From: Bradyrhizobium betae
Lineage (GTDB): Bacteria > Pseudomonadota > Alphaproteobacteria > Rhizobiales > Xanthobacteraceae
DNA: 64,000 nt
NCBI RefSeq assembly: GCF_008932115.1
Contig: NZ_CP044543.1
Coordinates: 682,001-746,000 of the forward strand
Direction of reading: 5' to 3'
The notes under the pieces were generated by a model, which ran no database searches, had not been told where the DNA came from, and was given only the letters and a program-made list of their open reading frames with translations. Positions 1 to 9,011 of the stretch are shown here, in pieces. The first letter of the stretch is position 1. Every line of letters starts with the position of its first letter. The position numbers were made by a program, and so were the translations under genes.

Positions 1-1
1 G

Positions 2-397
2 TCCAACGTCCTGGCCAAACGTTACGGCCCTTTCGATCCGCTGATGTTGATGGGGTGGTCGTCGCTGTTCACGGTGCCGCAGGTCATGGTGATGTCGCTG
101 CTGCTCGAACACGGACAGTTGGCGAGCCTTGCCACCGCGGATGAAAATGGTTGGCTCGCCCTCGCCTACACGATTTTCATCGGCGGAATCGTCGGCTTTG
201 GCCTCTGGTTCTGGCTGATCGCCCGCTGCTCGATGGGCCGCGTCGCCCCCTTCGGCCTGCTGCTGCCGGTGTTCGCCCTGATGTCGAGCGTGCTGTTCCT
301 TGGCGAGCGTGTGACCCCGAGATTGATCGCCGGCGGGCTGCTCGCGATCTCCGGCGTTGCCATTACACAAATCCGACCGAGCGCGCGGCCACGCTGA
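2..397 (+). CDS. EamA/DMT-family exporter, 3' part only
   Basis: This is the C-terminal approximately 131 residues of a drug/metabolite transporter, open at the left window edge. Four hydrophobic segments are visible, including one around FIGGIVGFGLWFWLI and a last pair ending in LLAISGVAITQ. The motif PVFALMSSVLFLGE followed by a final helix is typical of the second EamA repeat, where the PxxA...GE pattern closes the domain. It is probably an inner-membrane exporter of small metabolites or amino acids. The substrate cannot be assigned from this half. The reading frame is open from base 2, so the start codon lies outside the window. Confidence 0.85.
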   Translation, partial: SNVLAKRYGPFDPLMLMGWSSLFTVPQVMVMSLLLEHGQLASLATADENGWLALAYTIFIGGIVGFGLWFWLIARCSMGRVAPFGLLLPVFALMSSVLFLGERVTPRLIAGGLLAISGVAITQIRPSARPR

Positions 398-401
398 ACG
401 C

Positions 402-758
402 CTACAGTCCCTCTGAGCTGGTGCCCTGCCGCTGATAAGCCACCCTGAGTTCAGCCAACTGATCGCTTGTTGCTCCCTGCTCGGCGTTGGCGCGGCTTGC
501 AGGCAAGTCCATGTAAGCGATCGGCTGCTCGAACTGGCTCGCCGTGAAGTCGTACCTTTCGCCTCCGATCCGATTGTAGAAATGATCGCCGGCCGGCAGG
601 GGCGTCTTCAGCAGCTCGCCGCCGAAGAGGTCGTGGATCAGCAGCGCGGTGACGTTGCATTGCCCGGCCGCGGGGTTGCCCGCCGTCCATTGGCTGGCCG
701 TCGACAGCGACCACGCCTTGCGTAGCGCGCGTTGAATATCATCGGGATCGAAGCGCAT
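402..758 (-). CDS. YunG-like family protein
   Basis: A 118-residue soluble protein, close to the usual length of the YunG family. Characteristic stretches are ALRKAWSLSTASQWT, NPAAGQCNVTALLIHDLFGG and a central HFYNRIGGERYDFTASQF. The family is a small papain/NlpC-like fold group of unknown cellular role. The conserved Cys in GQC and the His in DHFYN fit a cysteine-hydrolase-like site, but that is inference. It is convergent with the EamA gene, which ends 4 bases away. There is no signal peptide or membrane segment, so the protein is likely cytosolic. Confidence 0.75.
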   Translation of the reverse strand: MRFDPDDIQRALRKAWSLSTASQWTAGNPAAGQCNVTALLIHDLFGGELLKTPLPAGDHFYNRIGGERYDFTASQFEQPIAYMDLPASRANAEQGATSDQLAELRVAYQRQGTSSEGL

Positions 759-826
759 CGTCAGCTCCCAACGGATCCGCGTCGAGAATCAAATTTCGGA
801 TTATTCGATTTTTGCTTTATGCCATT

Positions 827-1010
827 GTTTTGCCCGACGTGTCAAACGGGTCCGTTGCGCGGCTGAGCGCAACTCCATCCGCGTGTCATTGCGAGCGGTG
901 TAGAAGCGGACGCGCGCCTTCCTGCAAATTTACCCGGTAAGTCAAACTGTTGTCGGCCGCTATCGAGCCATTTTCCCGCACCCCGCGTCTACTGTGCATG
1001 GGGTTGTTTT
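827..1010 (-). repeat. Dispersed repeat, copy 1 (two-part)
   Basis: Part of the 345-base gap between the YunG-like gene and the TRAP gene. On the minus strand it begins with ACAACCCCATGCACAGTAG (989-1007, reverse complement) and ends with TTTGACACGTCGGGCAAAAC (827-846). The same two blocks, in the same order and orientation, flank a different and shorter spacer at 35869-35952. The first block alone recurs at 16304-16325. No coding potential is seen in it. Confidence 0.8.
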
Positions 1011-1040
1011 GCGGACTTTGAGTACGCACATGCGCCGCCA

Positions 1041-1075
1041 AAGAAAAAGCCCGGCCTCGCGAACGCGGCCGGGCT
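1041..1075 (-). terminator. Rho-independent terminator of the TRAP binding-protein gene
   Basis: A perfect 9-bp stem, AGCCCGGCC (1048-1056) with GGCCGGGCT (1067-1075), around a 10-base loop. On the minus strand it is followed by a T-rich run (complement of 1041-1048). It lies 28 bases downstream of the TRAP gene stop, the expected place for an intrinsic terminator. Confidence 0.85.
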
Positions 1076-1103
1076 CATTCATGTTGCGACGTTCATCGAA
1101 GGA

Positions 1104-2225
<1,122 letters not shown>

Positions 2226-2390
2226 CTAACTTCCTCTTTGCTGCCGCTCATTCCGGCGACGCGTTTTTGGGCCGCGTCGAACCGAAGGGGCTTGACTGCC
2301 GTGGGCCTTTAACACGGACCGCACGGTTTCGGAACGCGACATTGGCATGACGGGGCTCTACGAAAGTCGCACGTCCCCGGAAAAGACCGC

Positions 2391-3533
2391 TCAGACTGTG
2401 GCGACAACGCCCTTGAGCTGGTCCCGGACCTGGCCCGCAATGGCGCGGTAGATCGCCGCATGAGGCCCGTCCGGCTCGCTGTCGACCACGGGGCTGCCGG
2501 CATCCGAGCTGGCGCGAATCGCCATGTGCAGCGGGATCTCGCCCAGGAACGGCACACCCAGCTTCTCGGCCTCGTGGCGCGCCCCGCCGTGGCCGAAGAT
2601 GTCGGATTTCGTGCCGCAATGCGGGCACTGGAAATAGCTCATGTTCTCGACGATGCCGAGCACGGGCACGTTGACCTTCCTGAACATCGCAAGCCCCCGC
2701 CGCGCGTCGATCAGGGACAGGTCCTGCGGGGTCGAGACGATCACGGCACCCTTCAGCGGCACGTTCTGCGCCAGCGTGAGCTGGGCATCGCCGGTGCCCG
2801 GCGGCATGTCGACCACGAGCACGTCGAGCTGGCCCCAGGCGACGTCGCGCAGCATCTGCGTCACCGCCGACATCACCATCGGACCGCGCCAGATCATCGC
2901 GGTCTCTTCCTCGACGAGGAAGCCGATCGACATGATGGCGAGGCCGAAGCGCCGGAGCGGAATCATTTTGCGCTCGCCGTCCAGCTCCGGTTTCTCGTGC
3001 AGGCCCGTCAGCCGCGGCACCGAGGGGCCGTAGATGTCGGCATCGAGCAGCCCGACCTTGAGGCCGAGGTCGCGCAGACCCAGCGCCAGATTGAGTGCGG
3101 TGGTCGATTTGCCGACGCCGCCCTTGCCCGAGGCCACCGCGATCACGGCGGCAACGCCCGGAATCTCGGACTGCCGTGCCATCGGCGATTGGGCACCGCC
3201 CTGCGGCGGCGGCTTGTGGGCGTGGACCGGCTGCACACCGGGTGTGCCGCGGCTCGGCGTTGGCGGCGGAGGCGGTGCGGCGCCGGCCTTGCGCTCGGCG
3301 GTCAGCGCCACCATCACGGTGATGACGCCGGGAATGGCGCGCACGGCGGCCTCCGCTTCGGCCCGGACGGATTCCCAGGCCCGCGCCTCGGCGGCATCGA
3401 CGTTGATCGAGAAGAACACCTTGCCGTCGGCCGCGCTGATCGCGCTCAGCACATTGGCATTGGTGAGCGCGACCCCGCGGGGCGACTTGATCCGGGCGAG
3501 GCTGTCGAGAACCTGTTGCTGCGTCACGCTCAA
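2391..3533 (-). CDS. apbC: Iron-sulfur cluster carrier ATPase, Mrp/ApbC family
   Basis: A 380-residue P-loop protein that carries and delivers 4Fe-4S clusters in the cytosol. Residues 5-80 form a MIP18/DUF59-like domain. A Pro-rich linker (about 85-115) follows, then the ParA-type NTPase with the deviant Walker A GKGGVGKST at about 136-144. The cluster-binding CPHC motif (YFQCPHCG) is at about 300. I chose the TTG at 3533 because AGGAG (3541-3545, minus strand) sits 7 bases upstream. An ATG at 3540 is in the wrong frame. Long opposite-strand ORFs here are GC-driven shadows. Confidence 0.93.
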   Translation of the reverse strand: MSVTQQQVLDSLARIKSPRGVALTNANVLSAISAADGKVFFSINVDAAEARAWESVRAEAEAAVRAIPGVITVMVALTAERKAGAAPPPPPTPSRGTPGVQPVHAHKPPPQGGAQSPMARQSEIPGVAAVIAVASGKGGVGKSTTALNLALGLRDLGLKVGLLDADIYGPSVPRLTGLHEKPELDGERKMIPLRRFGLAIMSIGFLVEEETAMIWRGPMVMSAVTQMLRDVAWGQLDVLVVDMPPGTGDAQLTLAQNVPLKGAVIVSTPQDLSLIDARRGLAMFRKVNVPVLGIVENMSYFQCPHCGTKSDIFGHGGARHEAEKLGVPFLGEIPLHMAIRASSDAGSPVVDSEPDGPHAAIYRAIAGQVRDQLKGVVATV

Positions 3534-3550
3534 AGCGCATCTCCTAAAGA

Positions 3551-3599
3551 GAGCATGATCCGGAAAAGAGTGAAGCGGTTTTCCGACCAGATCATGCTC
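3551..3599. repeat. Dispersed palindromic element
   Basis: A nearly continuous inverted repeat: GAGCATGATC (3551-3560) pairs with GATCATGCTC (3590-3599), and inside it CGGAAAA pairs with TTTTCCG around an 11-base loop. It sits in the gap between the VOC gene and apbC, both on the minus strand. This GAGCATGATC...GATCATGCTC palindrome is, from memory, a very common intergenic element in Bradyrhizobium and relatives. It could fold in RNA and act as an mRNA end or insulator. Confidence 0.8.
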
Positions 3600-3641
3600 A
3601 AGACCTTGGGATGCCCCATTAGAGCGGAAACGGCCAAAAGG

Positions 3642-4079
3642 CTACTGCCTGCCGATATCACCAGCCATCTCGACGGGTGCCGCCCCCTGCTCCAGGGCCG
3701 CCTCGTAATTCAGCTCGATCATGACCCCGTTGGGGTCATAGACGAAGATCTGCCAGAGCTCGCCGCCGGGCACCTGGCGGGCGTCGAAGGTCATGCCCTT
3801 GGAGGCCAGCCGCTGCTTCATGCCGTCGAACCCGCGGCTGACGAAGGCGACGTGGTGGACCACGCCCGAATCCGGCTTTTGCGGCTCCGAGGTTGGAGAA
3901 ATATCGACGAGGTGCACCACCGGCTTGCCATCGCTGTACATCCACGCGCCGGGGAAGGCGAAGTTCGGCCGGGCGCCTTTTTCGAGGCCCAGCACGTCCT
4001 CGTAGAAGCGGACCGTCTCGGCCAGATTACGGGTCCGGATGTTGAAATGATCGAGGACGCCGACACTTGTGCCACCCAT
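3642..4079 (-). CDS. VOC (glyoxalase/bleomycin-resistance fold) protein
   Basis: A 145-residue metalloenzyme-fold protein with two beta-alpha-beta-beta-beta modules. It opens with LDHFNIRTRNLAETVRFYEDVLGL, the standard VOC start with a metal-ligand His. Further candidate ligands are in VVHLVDI, VHHVAFV and the closing IFVYDPNGVMIELNY. The Glu of VMIELNY and the His residues could form a divalent-metal site. The ATG at 4079 has AAGGGAG just upstream. A longer version to 4139 lacks such a site. The specific reaction is not predictable; dioxygenase, lyase or isomerase are all possible in this superfamily. Confidence 0.85.
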   Translation of the reverse strand: MGGTSVGVLDHFNIRTRNLAETVRFYEDVLGLEKGARPNFAFPGAWMYSDGKPVVHLVDISPTSEPQKPDSGVVHHVAFVSRGFDGMKQRLASKGMTFDARQVPGGELWQIFVYDPNGVMIELNYEAALEQGAAPVEMAGDIGRQ

Positions 4080-4274
4080 GCTTTCACTCCCTTTCCTTGA
4101 AGTCCTTGGCTCCGCCATCCTAGCACAGGGGGCCGCCAAACGAAGCCGTTGCCCTCCGGCCTCAAGGGTTTATGGTGCGCCCGATCCGTCGTTCGGCGGA
4201 ACCTCAGGAACGCCGGCTGGCGCCCCTCGCCCGGCTGCAACCGTAAAACTCAAGCTACGGACAAGGTACCACAC

Positions 4275-5147
4275 ATGGCTAAAGTCGCTTTCCTCGGTCT
4301 CGGCGTGATGGGCTTCCCCATGGCCGGACACCTCGTGAAAAAAGGGGGCCATGAGGTCACCGTCTACAACCGCACCGCGGCCAAGGCGAAGGAATGGGCG
4401 GACAAATTCGGCGGCAAGACGGCGGCGACCCCGAAGGCCGCCGCCGAAGGTCAGGATTTCGTGATGTGCTGCGTCGGCAACGACAATGACCTGCGCTCGG
4501 TCACGATCGGCGCCGACGGCGCATTCGTCGGCATGAAGAAGGGCGCGACCTTCGTCGACCACACCACCGCCTCCGCCGAAGTCGCGCGCGAGCTGGACGC
4601 CGCCGCAACCAAGGCCGGCTTCAAGTTCATCGACGCCCCGGTCTCCGGCGGCCAGGCCGGCGCCGAGAACGGCGTGCTGACCGTGATGTGCGGCGGCGCG
4701 CAGGACGTTTACGCCGGCGCCGAGCCGATCATCACGGGCGCCTATGCGCGGATGTGCAAGCTGCTCGGGCCCGCCGGCTCCGGTCAGCTGACCAAGATGG
4801 TCAACCAGATCTGCATCGCAGGCCTCGTGCAGGGCCTCTCCGAGGGAATCCATTTCGCCAAGAAGAGCGGCCTCGACGTCGCGGCCGTGATCGAAACCAT
4901 CTCCAAGGGCGCGGCGCAGTCGTGGCAGATGGAGAACCGCTACAAGACCATGAACGAGGACAAGTACGATTTCGGCTTCGCGGTCGAATGGATGCGCAAG
5001 GACCTCTCGATCGCGCTCGCCGAAGCCCGCCGCAACGGCGCCAATCTGCCGGTCACCGCACTGGTCGACCAGTTCTACTCCGAGGTCGAGAAGATGGGCG
5101 GCAAGCGCTGGGATACGTCGAGCCTGCTCGCGCGCCTCAATCGCTGA
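4275..5147 (+). CDS. NAD(P)-dependent beta-hydroxyacid dehydrogenase (HIBADH family)
   Basis: A 290-residue cytosolic oxidoreductase. The Rossmann motif FLGLGVMGFPMAGHLVKKGG is at the N-terminus. The substrate-binding DAPVSGGQAGAENGVLTVMCGG follows at about 120, and the catalytic Lys lies in QLTKMVNQI at about 173. The length and all landmarks are normal for 3-hydroxyisobutyrate/tartronate semialdehyde reductase-like enzymes, but substrate identity is open. The ATG at 4275 begins exactly at the Rossmann strand; an upstream in-frame extension to 4149 lacks homology. It lies just before the nhaD gene on the same strand. Confidence 0.92.
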   Translation: MAKVAFLGLGVMGFPMAGHLVKKGGHEVTVYNRTAAKAKEWADKFGGKTAATPKAAAEGQDFVMCCVGNDNDLRSVTIGADGAFVGMKKGATFVDHTTASAEVARELDAAATKAGFKFIDAPVSGGQAGAENGVLTVMCGGAQDVYAGAEPIITGAYARMCKLLGPAGSGQLTKMVNQICIAGLVQGLSEGIHFAKKSGLDVAAVIETISKGAAQSWQMENRYKTMNEDKYDFGFAVEWMRKDLSIALAEARRNGANLPVTALVDQFYSEVEKMGGKRWDTSSLLARLNR

Positions 5148-5169
5148 CACCTGACGGACTGATCCCGCC

Positions 5170-6447
5170 TTGCTGATCGCACTCGCCGCCATCTTCGTTC
5201 TGGCCTATGCGGCGATTGCCCTCGAGCATCCGATCGGGGTCAACAAGAGCGCGTCCGCGCTGCTCGGCGCGGGCCTGCTCTGGACCATCTACGCCATGGC
5301 AACGGGCGACCATGCACTGGTCGGCCGTCAGCTCGACGAATCCGTCGCCTCCACCGCGCAGATCGTGTTTTTCCTGATCGGTGCGATGACCATCGTCGAG
5401 GTGATCGACGCCCACGACGGCTTTGAGGTCATCACCTCCCGCATCAGCACGACGAGCCAGGTCAAGCTGATGTGGCTGGTCGGATTCGTGGCGTTCTTCC
5501 TCAGCGCGATCCTCGACAATCTCACCACCACGATCGTGATGATCTCGCTGATCCAGCGGCTGATCGCAAGGCGCGAGGACCGCCTGCTGTTCGCCTCCCT
5601 CATCGTGATCGCGGCCAACGCCGGCGGCGCGTGGACCGTGATTGGCGATGTCACCACGACCATGCTGTGGATCGGAGGGCAGATCTCGCCACTCAAGATC
5701 ATGGGTGCGGTGTTCCTGCCCTCGCTGGTCAATCTGCTGGTGCCGCTCGCCTTCATCAGCTTTGCGCTCAAGGGCAAGACCATCGCGGCACCACCGAAGG
5801 ACAACGGCCTGCTCGCCGTCGAGCGGGCCGAGCGCAACCTGATGTTCTATCTCGGGCTCGGCGTGCTGATCGCGGTGCCTGCCTTCAAGACCGTCACCCA
5901 TCTGCCGCCGTTCATGGGCGTCCTGCTCGGGCTCGGGATCGTCTGGCTGGCCGGCGAGATCGTGCATCGCGAAAAGGACGAGCATGTGCGCCGACCGCTG
6001 TCGCTCGCGCATGCCCTGACCCGGATCGACATGGGCTCGATCGTGTTCTTCGTCGGCATTCTGCTCGCGGTCGCCAGCCTCGAACATGCCGGTCTGCTGT
6101 CGATGCTGGCCAAATGGCTGGATACCGCGATCGGCCGCCAGGACATCATCGTCGTCGTCCTCGGCCTGCTCAGCGCCGTCATCGACAACGTGCCGTTGGT
6201 CGCCGCGACCATGGGCATGTACGACCTCGCACATTATCCGACCGACAGCTTCCTCTGGGAGTTCATCGCCTATTGCGCCGGTACCGGCGGGTCGATCCTG
6301 ATCATCGGCTCGGCCGCCGGCGTCGCCGCCATGGGGCTCGAACGGATCGAGTTCCTCTGGTACGCGCGCCGCATCGCCGTCCCCGCGCTCGCGGGCTATC
6401 TGGCGGGGGCGGTCGTCTATGTCGCGCAGCATACCTGGCTGCACTGA
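5170..6447 (+). CDS. nhaD: Sodium:proton antiporter, NhaD family
   Basis: A 425-residue polytopic inner-membrane protein with about 11-13 hydrophobic segments. The family pattern is clear: FFLIGAMTIVEVIDAHDGF, FFLSAILDNLTTTIVMISL, NAGGAWTVIGDVTTTMLW, and a second DNVPLV loop in LSAVIDNVPLVAATMGMYD. The paired DN residues in the two half-helices are characteristic of the ArsB/NhaD ion-transporter superfamily. The likely role is Na+(Li+)/H+ exchange at alkaline pH. The start is TTG at 5170, 22 bases after the dehydrogenase stop. The Shine-Dalgarno site is weak, so the start is slightly uncertain. Confidence 0.9.
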   Translation: MLIALAAIFVLAYAAIALEHPIGVNKSASALLGAGLLWTIYAMATGDHALVGRQLDESVASTAQIVFFLIGAMTIVEVIDAHDGFEVITSRISTTSQVKLMWLVGFVAFFLSAILDNLTTTIVMISLIQRLIARREDRLLFASLIVIAANAGGAWTVIGDVTTTMLWIGGQISPLKIMGAVFLPSLVNLLVPLAFISFALKGKTIAAPPKDNGLLAVERAERNLMFYLGLGVLIAVPAFKTVTHLPPFMGVLLGLGIVWLAGEIVHREKDEHVRRPLSLAHALTRIDMGSIVFFVGILLAVASLEHAGLLSMLAKWLDTAIGRQDIIVVVLGLLSAVIDNVPLVAATMGMYDLAHYPTDSFLWEFIAYCAGTGGSILIIGSAAGVAAMGLERIEFLWYARRIAVPALAGYLAGAVVYVAQHTWLH

Positions 6448-6468
6448 GCGGCACGAGCGCGCCCGGAA

Positions 6469-6484
6469 TTAACGCAGGGTTAAC
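6469..6484. promoter_or_regulatory. CtrA-type box
   Basis: TTAACGCAGGGTTAAC fits the CtrA consensus TTAA-N7-TTAAC exactly. It lies 116 bases upstream of the chosen histidine-kinase ATG and 22 bases after the nhaD stop. CtrA is the cell-cycle response regulator of alphaproteobacteria. Confidence 0.6.
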
Positions 6485-6497
6485 GTAATTCTTTAGC

Positions 6498-6519
6498 TCC
6501 TTAAGTCACCTCTTAAGGA
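6498..6519. promoter_or_regulatory. Inverted repeat before the histidine kinase
   Basis: A perfect 8-bp inverted repeat, TCCTTAAG (6498-6505) and CTTAAGGA (6512-6519), with a 6-base spacer, directly after the CtrA-type box. It could be an operator or an mRNA leader hairpin. There is no T-tract, so it is not an obvious terminator. Confidence 0.45.
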
Positions 6520-6584
6520 TTTCTTGCCAGAGATAGACAATGCAGAAGGCCCGCGTCCGACGCGGGCAGGAATCGTGTTGCTTG

Positions 6585-8180
6585 ATGAGTAACCCCGCTG
6601 AAAAGCCTGAAGTCGTGCAGCTTCCGGCCGAGCCAATCAGCGCTCCGTCGGCGAGCAGCCGACGGGCTGCGGCGCAACGGGTCCGCGAGGCGCGCGATAA
6701 GTTAACGTCGACCAGTGGAACCCGGCCGGCCTTCGACGCCGAGATGCTGCGCCAATATGCCCAGACGCGGCTGTCGGCTTCCTATGTCGTGATGCTGCTG
6801 GTGGTCGCCACCGGCGTGCTGTTCGGGCTGTGGATGCAGCCGATCCCGGCCGCGGCCTGGACTGCCGGCATGCTCTGCATCCACGCCGCGATGATCCGCA
6901 GCTGCCACCGCTTCCTGGCCGAGCCCACCTCCCCGACCGCGACGCGTGCGTGGCGGACGCGTTTCGTCGTGCTCGATCTGCTCTATGGCCTGTGCTGGAT
7001 GGCGATCCTGATCCACCCCGTGCTCGATATGGTCACGGAAACGCTGATGATGTTCTTGATGCTGCTGGTGATCGCAGTATCGAGCATGCTCGCCGCCAAT
7101 CTGCCGATCGCAGCCCTTGCCGCCACCGCGCCGGTTGCGGTTGCGATGGCGCTGAGCTTTGCGATGACCGGCTCGCTGGACAACTACATTCTTGCGGCGC
7201 TGGCGCTTGCGGCCGAAGGCTATTTCGTGCTGCTGGCGCACCGCCTGCATTCCTCGACGTTTGCCACGCTGGAGGCGCGCGCCGAGAAGGACGCGCTGAT
7301 CGGCGAGCTCGAACAGGCCAAGGCGATCTCGGACGAAGCGCGCCATCGCGCCGAAGCCGCCAACGTCGCCAAGTCGCGCTTCCTCGCGCAGATGAGCCAC
7401 GAGCTGCGCACGCCGCTGAACGCGATCCTCGGCTTCTCCGAGGTGATGAAGAGCGAGATCTTTGGCGCGCACGCGGTGCCGGTGTACAAGGAATATTCCG
7501 CCGATATCCATAATTCCGGCGTGCATCTGCTCAACCTCATCAACGAAATCCTCGACCTCTCGCGGATCGAGGCCGGCCGCTACGAATTGAACGAGGAAGC
7601 AGTCTCGCTGGTCGGCATCGTCGCCGATTGCCATCATCTGATGAAGCTGCGCGCCTCCAGCCGCGGCATCACCATCCACGAGGTGTTCGAGCAGGCCATG
7701 CCGCGGCTCTGGGCAGATGAGCGCGCGATCCGCCAGGTCGTGCTCAATCTGCTCTCCAACTCGATCAAGTTCACCCCGCAAGGCGGCGAGATCTGGCTCA
7801 AGGCCGGCTGGACCGCCTCGGGCGGACAATATCTCTCGGTGAAGGACACCGGCTCGGGCATTCCCGAGGAGGAAATTCCGGTCGTGCTCGCCTCGTTCGG
7901 CCAGGGCTCGAACTCGATCAAATCGGCCGAACAGGGCGCAGGCCTCGGCCTGCCGATCGCCAAGAACCTGATCGACCTGCATGGCGGCACGTTCACGCTG
8001 AAATCGAAGCTGCGCATCGGTACCGAAGTGATCGTCACCTTCCCGCCAGAACGCGTGATGAGCGCGCTGGCGCCACTGTCGGAGGAGGCACCACCGCTGC
8101 AGCCGGAGGGGTCCCTCGTTCCAGACGAGAGGCGCCGGCCGCGCCACAAGCCGATCATGAGCGCCGGCACGGGCTCTTAA
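6585..8180 (+). CDS. Membrane sensor histidine kinase (PleC/DivJ-like HisKA)
   Basis: A 531-residue inner-membrane sensor kinase. An approximately 55-residue cytosolic lead is followed by about six hydrophobic segments (residues 65-215), a short coiled coil, then a HisKA domain with the H-box FLAQMSHELRTPLNAILGFS (phospho-acceptor near His272). The ATPase domain has the N-box NLLSNSIKFT and glycine boxes DTGSGIPEEE and GAGLGLPIAKNLI. There is no PAS or receiver domain. The ATG at 6585 has AGGAA upstream; an ATG at 6540 is an alternative. The H-box resembles PleC/DivJ/PdhS kinases that feed the CtrA pathway, and a CtrA-type box lies upstream. No cognate regulator gene is adjacent. Confidence 0.9.
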   Translation: MSNPAEKPEVVQLPAEPISAPSASSRRAAAQRVREARDKLTSTSGTRPAFDAEMLRQYAQTRLSASYVVMLLVVATGVLFGLWMQPIPAAAWTAGMLCIHAAMIRSCHRFLAEPTSPTATRAWRTRFVVLDLLYGLCWMAILIHPVLDMVTETLMMFLMLLVIAVSSMLAANLPIAALAATAPVAVAMALSFAMTGSLDNYILAALALAAEGYFVLLAHRLHSSTFATLEARAEKDALIGELEQAKAISDEARHRAEAANVAKSRFLAQMSHELRTPLNAILGFSEVMKSEIFGAHAVPVYKEYSADIHNSGVHLLNLINEILDLSRIEAGRYELNEEAVSLVGIVADCHHLMKLRASSRGITIHEVFEQAMPRLWADERAIRQVVLNLLSNSIKFTPQGGEIWLKAGWTASGGQYLSVKDTGSGIPEEEIPVVLASFGQGSNSIKSAEQGAGLGLPIAKNLIDLHGGTFTLKSKLRIGTEVIVTFPPERVMSALAPLSEEAPPLQPEGSLVPDERRRPRHKPIMSAGTGS

Positions 8181-8224
8181 CGAGATGCTTGCAGAAATGC
8201 CCGACGATCCCCCACTATATCCAA

Positions 8225-8428
8225 ATGAGCAAAGAAACGCCGTGCGTCGCCGTCTGCATGATCGATCCCAAGACCAAGCTGTGCTTCGGCTGCGGCCGGA
8301 CCTTGCCGGAGATCGCGCGCTGGCACGCCATGGAGAGTCCGGAACGCCAGTCCGTCATGGCGCTGTTGCCGACACGCATGGCGGACGCCGGACTCGTGCC
8401 GATCGCGGGATCACCGAAACGCGCCTGA
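8225..8428 (+). CDS. DUF1289 small cysteine-rich protein
   Basis: A 67-residue protein. The DUF1289 core TPCVAVCMIDPKTKLCFGCG has four cysteines spaced as a likely metal- or cluster-binding knuckle, followed by RTLPEIARWHAM and an ALLPTRM tail. The family is of unknown function and is common in proteobacteria. The ATG at 8225 begins just before the conserved core. An in-frame TTG at 8189 would add 12 poorly conserved residues. It follows the kinase gene by 44 bases and precedes the aspartic protease by 28 bases, so the three may be co-transcribed. Confidence 0.85.
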   Translation: MSKETPCVAVCMIDPKTKLCFGCGRTLPEIARWHAMESPERQSVMALLPTRMADAGLVPIAGSPKRA

Positions 8429-8456
8429 CCAGCCTGCGCGCCTTCGGAGGCGCGCG

Positions 8457-9011
8457 ATGATCCGCTTCCTGCTCGTTCTCATCATGCTCGCCGGCACGGC
8501 AGGTGCGGTCGTCGCCTATGGCGATTCCGATCAGATCGTGCGTGCGAGCAACAAGGTCTCGCACATCTTTCGCGGACAGAGCGCGTCGCCCGCCCCGGCG
8601 GTGCAGATCCCGCGCGGCCAGGGCGGCGAATTCGCGCTCCGCGCCAAGATCAACGGCGTCGCCGCCCCCATGGTGATCGACACCGGCGCCACCTCCGTGG
8701 TGCTGACCTGGGAGACGGCGAAGGCGATCGGACTGCCGCTCGAGATGCTCGAATACGACGTCGATCTCGAAACCGCGGGCGGTCACACCAAGGCGGCTCG
8801 CCTCACGCTTGACCGTCTCTCCGTCGGCCATCTCGTCGAGAAGTCGGTGCCGGCGCTGGTCGTGCAACGCGGACAGATGAAGACCAATCTGCTCGGCATG
8901 AGCTTTCTCGATCGCCTGGAGAGCTGGGGCGTGCGCTCCGACAGGCTGATGCTCACCGGCTATCCGGAACTCCAGAGCAACCATCGCCGCTCACGCACGG
9001 CAGTGGATTAG
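8457..9011 (+). CDS. Retropepsin-like aspartic protease, TIGR02281 family
   Basis: A 184-residue protein with an N-terminal hydrophobic signal anchor (residues 3-21), so the body is probably periplasmic. The single catalytic motif VIDTGATSVVLT puts the active Asp at 75. The flap-like LETAGGHTKAARLTL and the LLGMSFLDRLESW segment complete the clan AA fold. Such enzymes work as dimers. The biological substrate is unknown. The ATG overlaps the end of an upstream shadow frame only. Its stop codon overlaps that of the convergent dusA by 4 bases. Confidence 0.9.
   Translation: MIRFLLVLIMLAGTAGAVVAYGDSDQIVRASNKVSHIFRGQSASPAPAVQIPRGQGGEFALRAKINGVAAPMVIDTGATSVVLTWETAKAIGLPLEMLEYDVDLETAGGHTKAARLTLDRLSVGHLVEKSVPALVVQRGQMKTNLLGMSFLDRLESWGVRSDRLMLTGYPELQSNHRRSRTAVD

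Noticed and set aside
2248..3540. 430-residue minus-strand ORF overlapping apbC
   Set aside because: It is a different frame of the same strand with Arg/Ala-rich low-complexity composition; apbC has clear motifs and a good ribosome site.
2460..4100. 546-residue plus-strand ORF over apbC and the VOC gene
   Set aside because: GC-rich antisense shadow with His/Arg-rich composition, no motifs and no ribosome site.
5137..6444. 435-residue minus-strand ORF opposite nhaD
   Set aside because: Antisense of a membrane-protein gene; composition is Asp/Arg/Gln-rich junk with no family signature.
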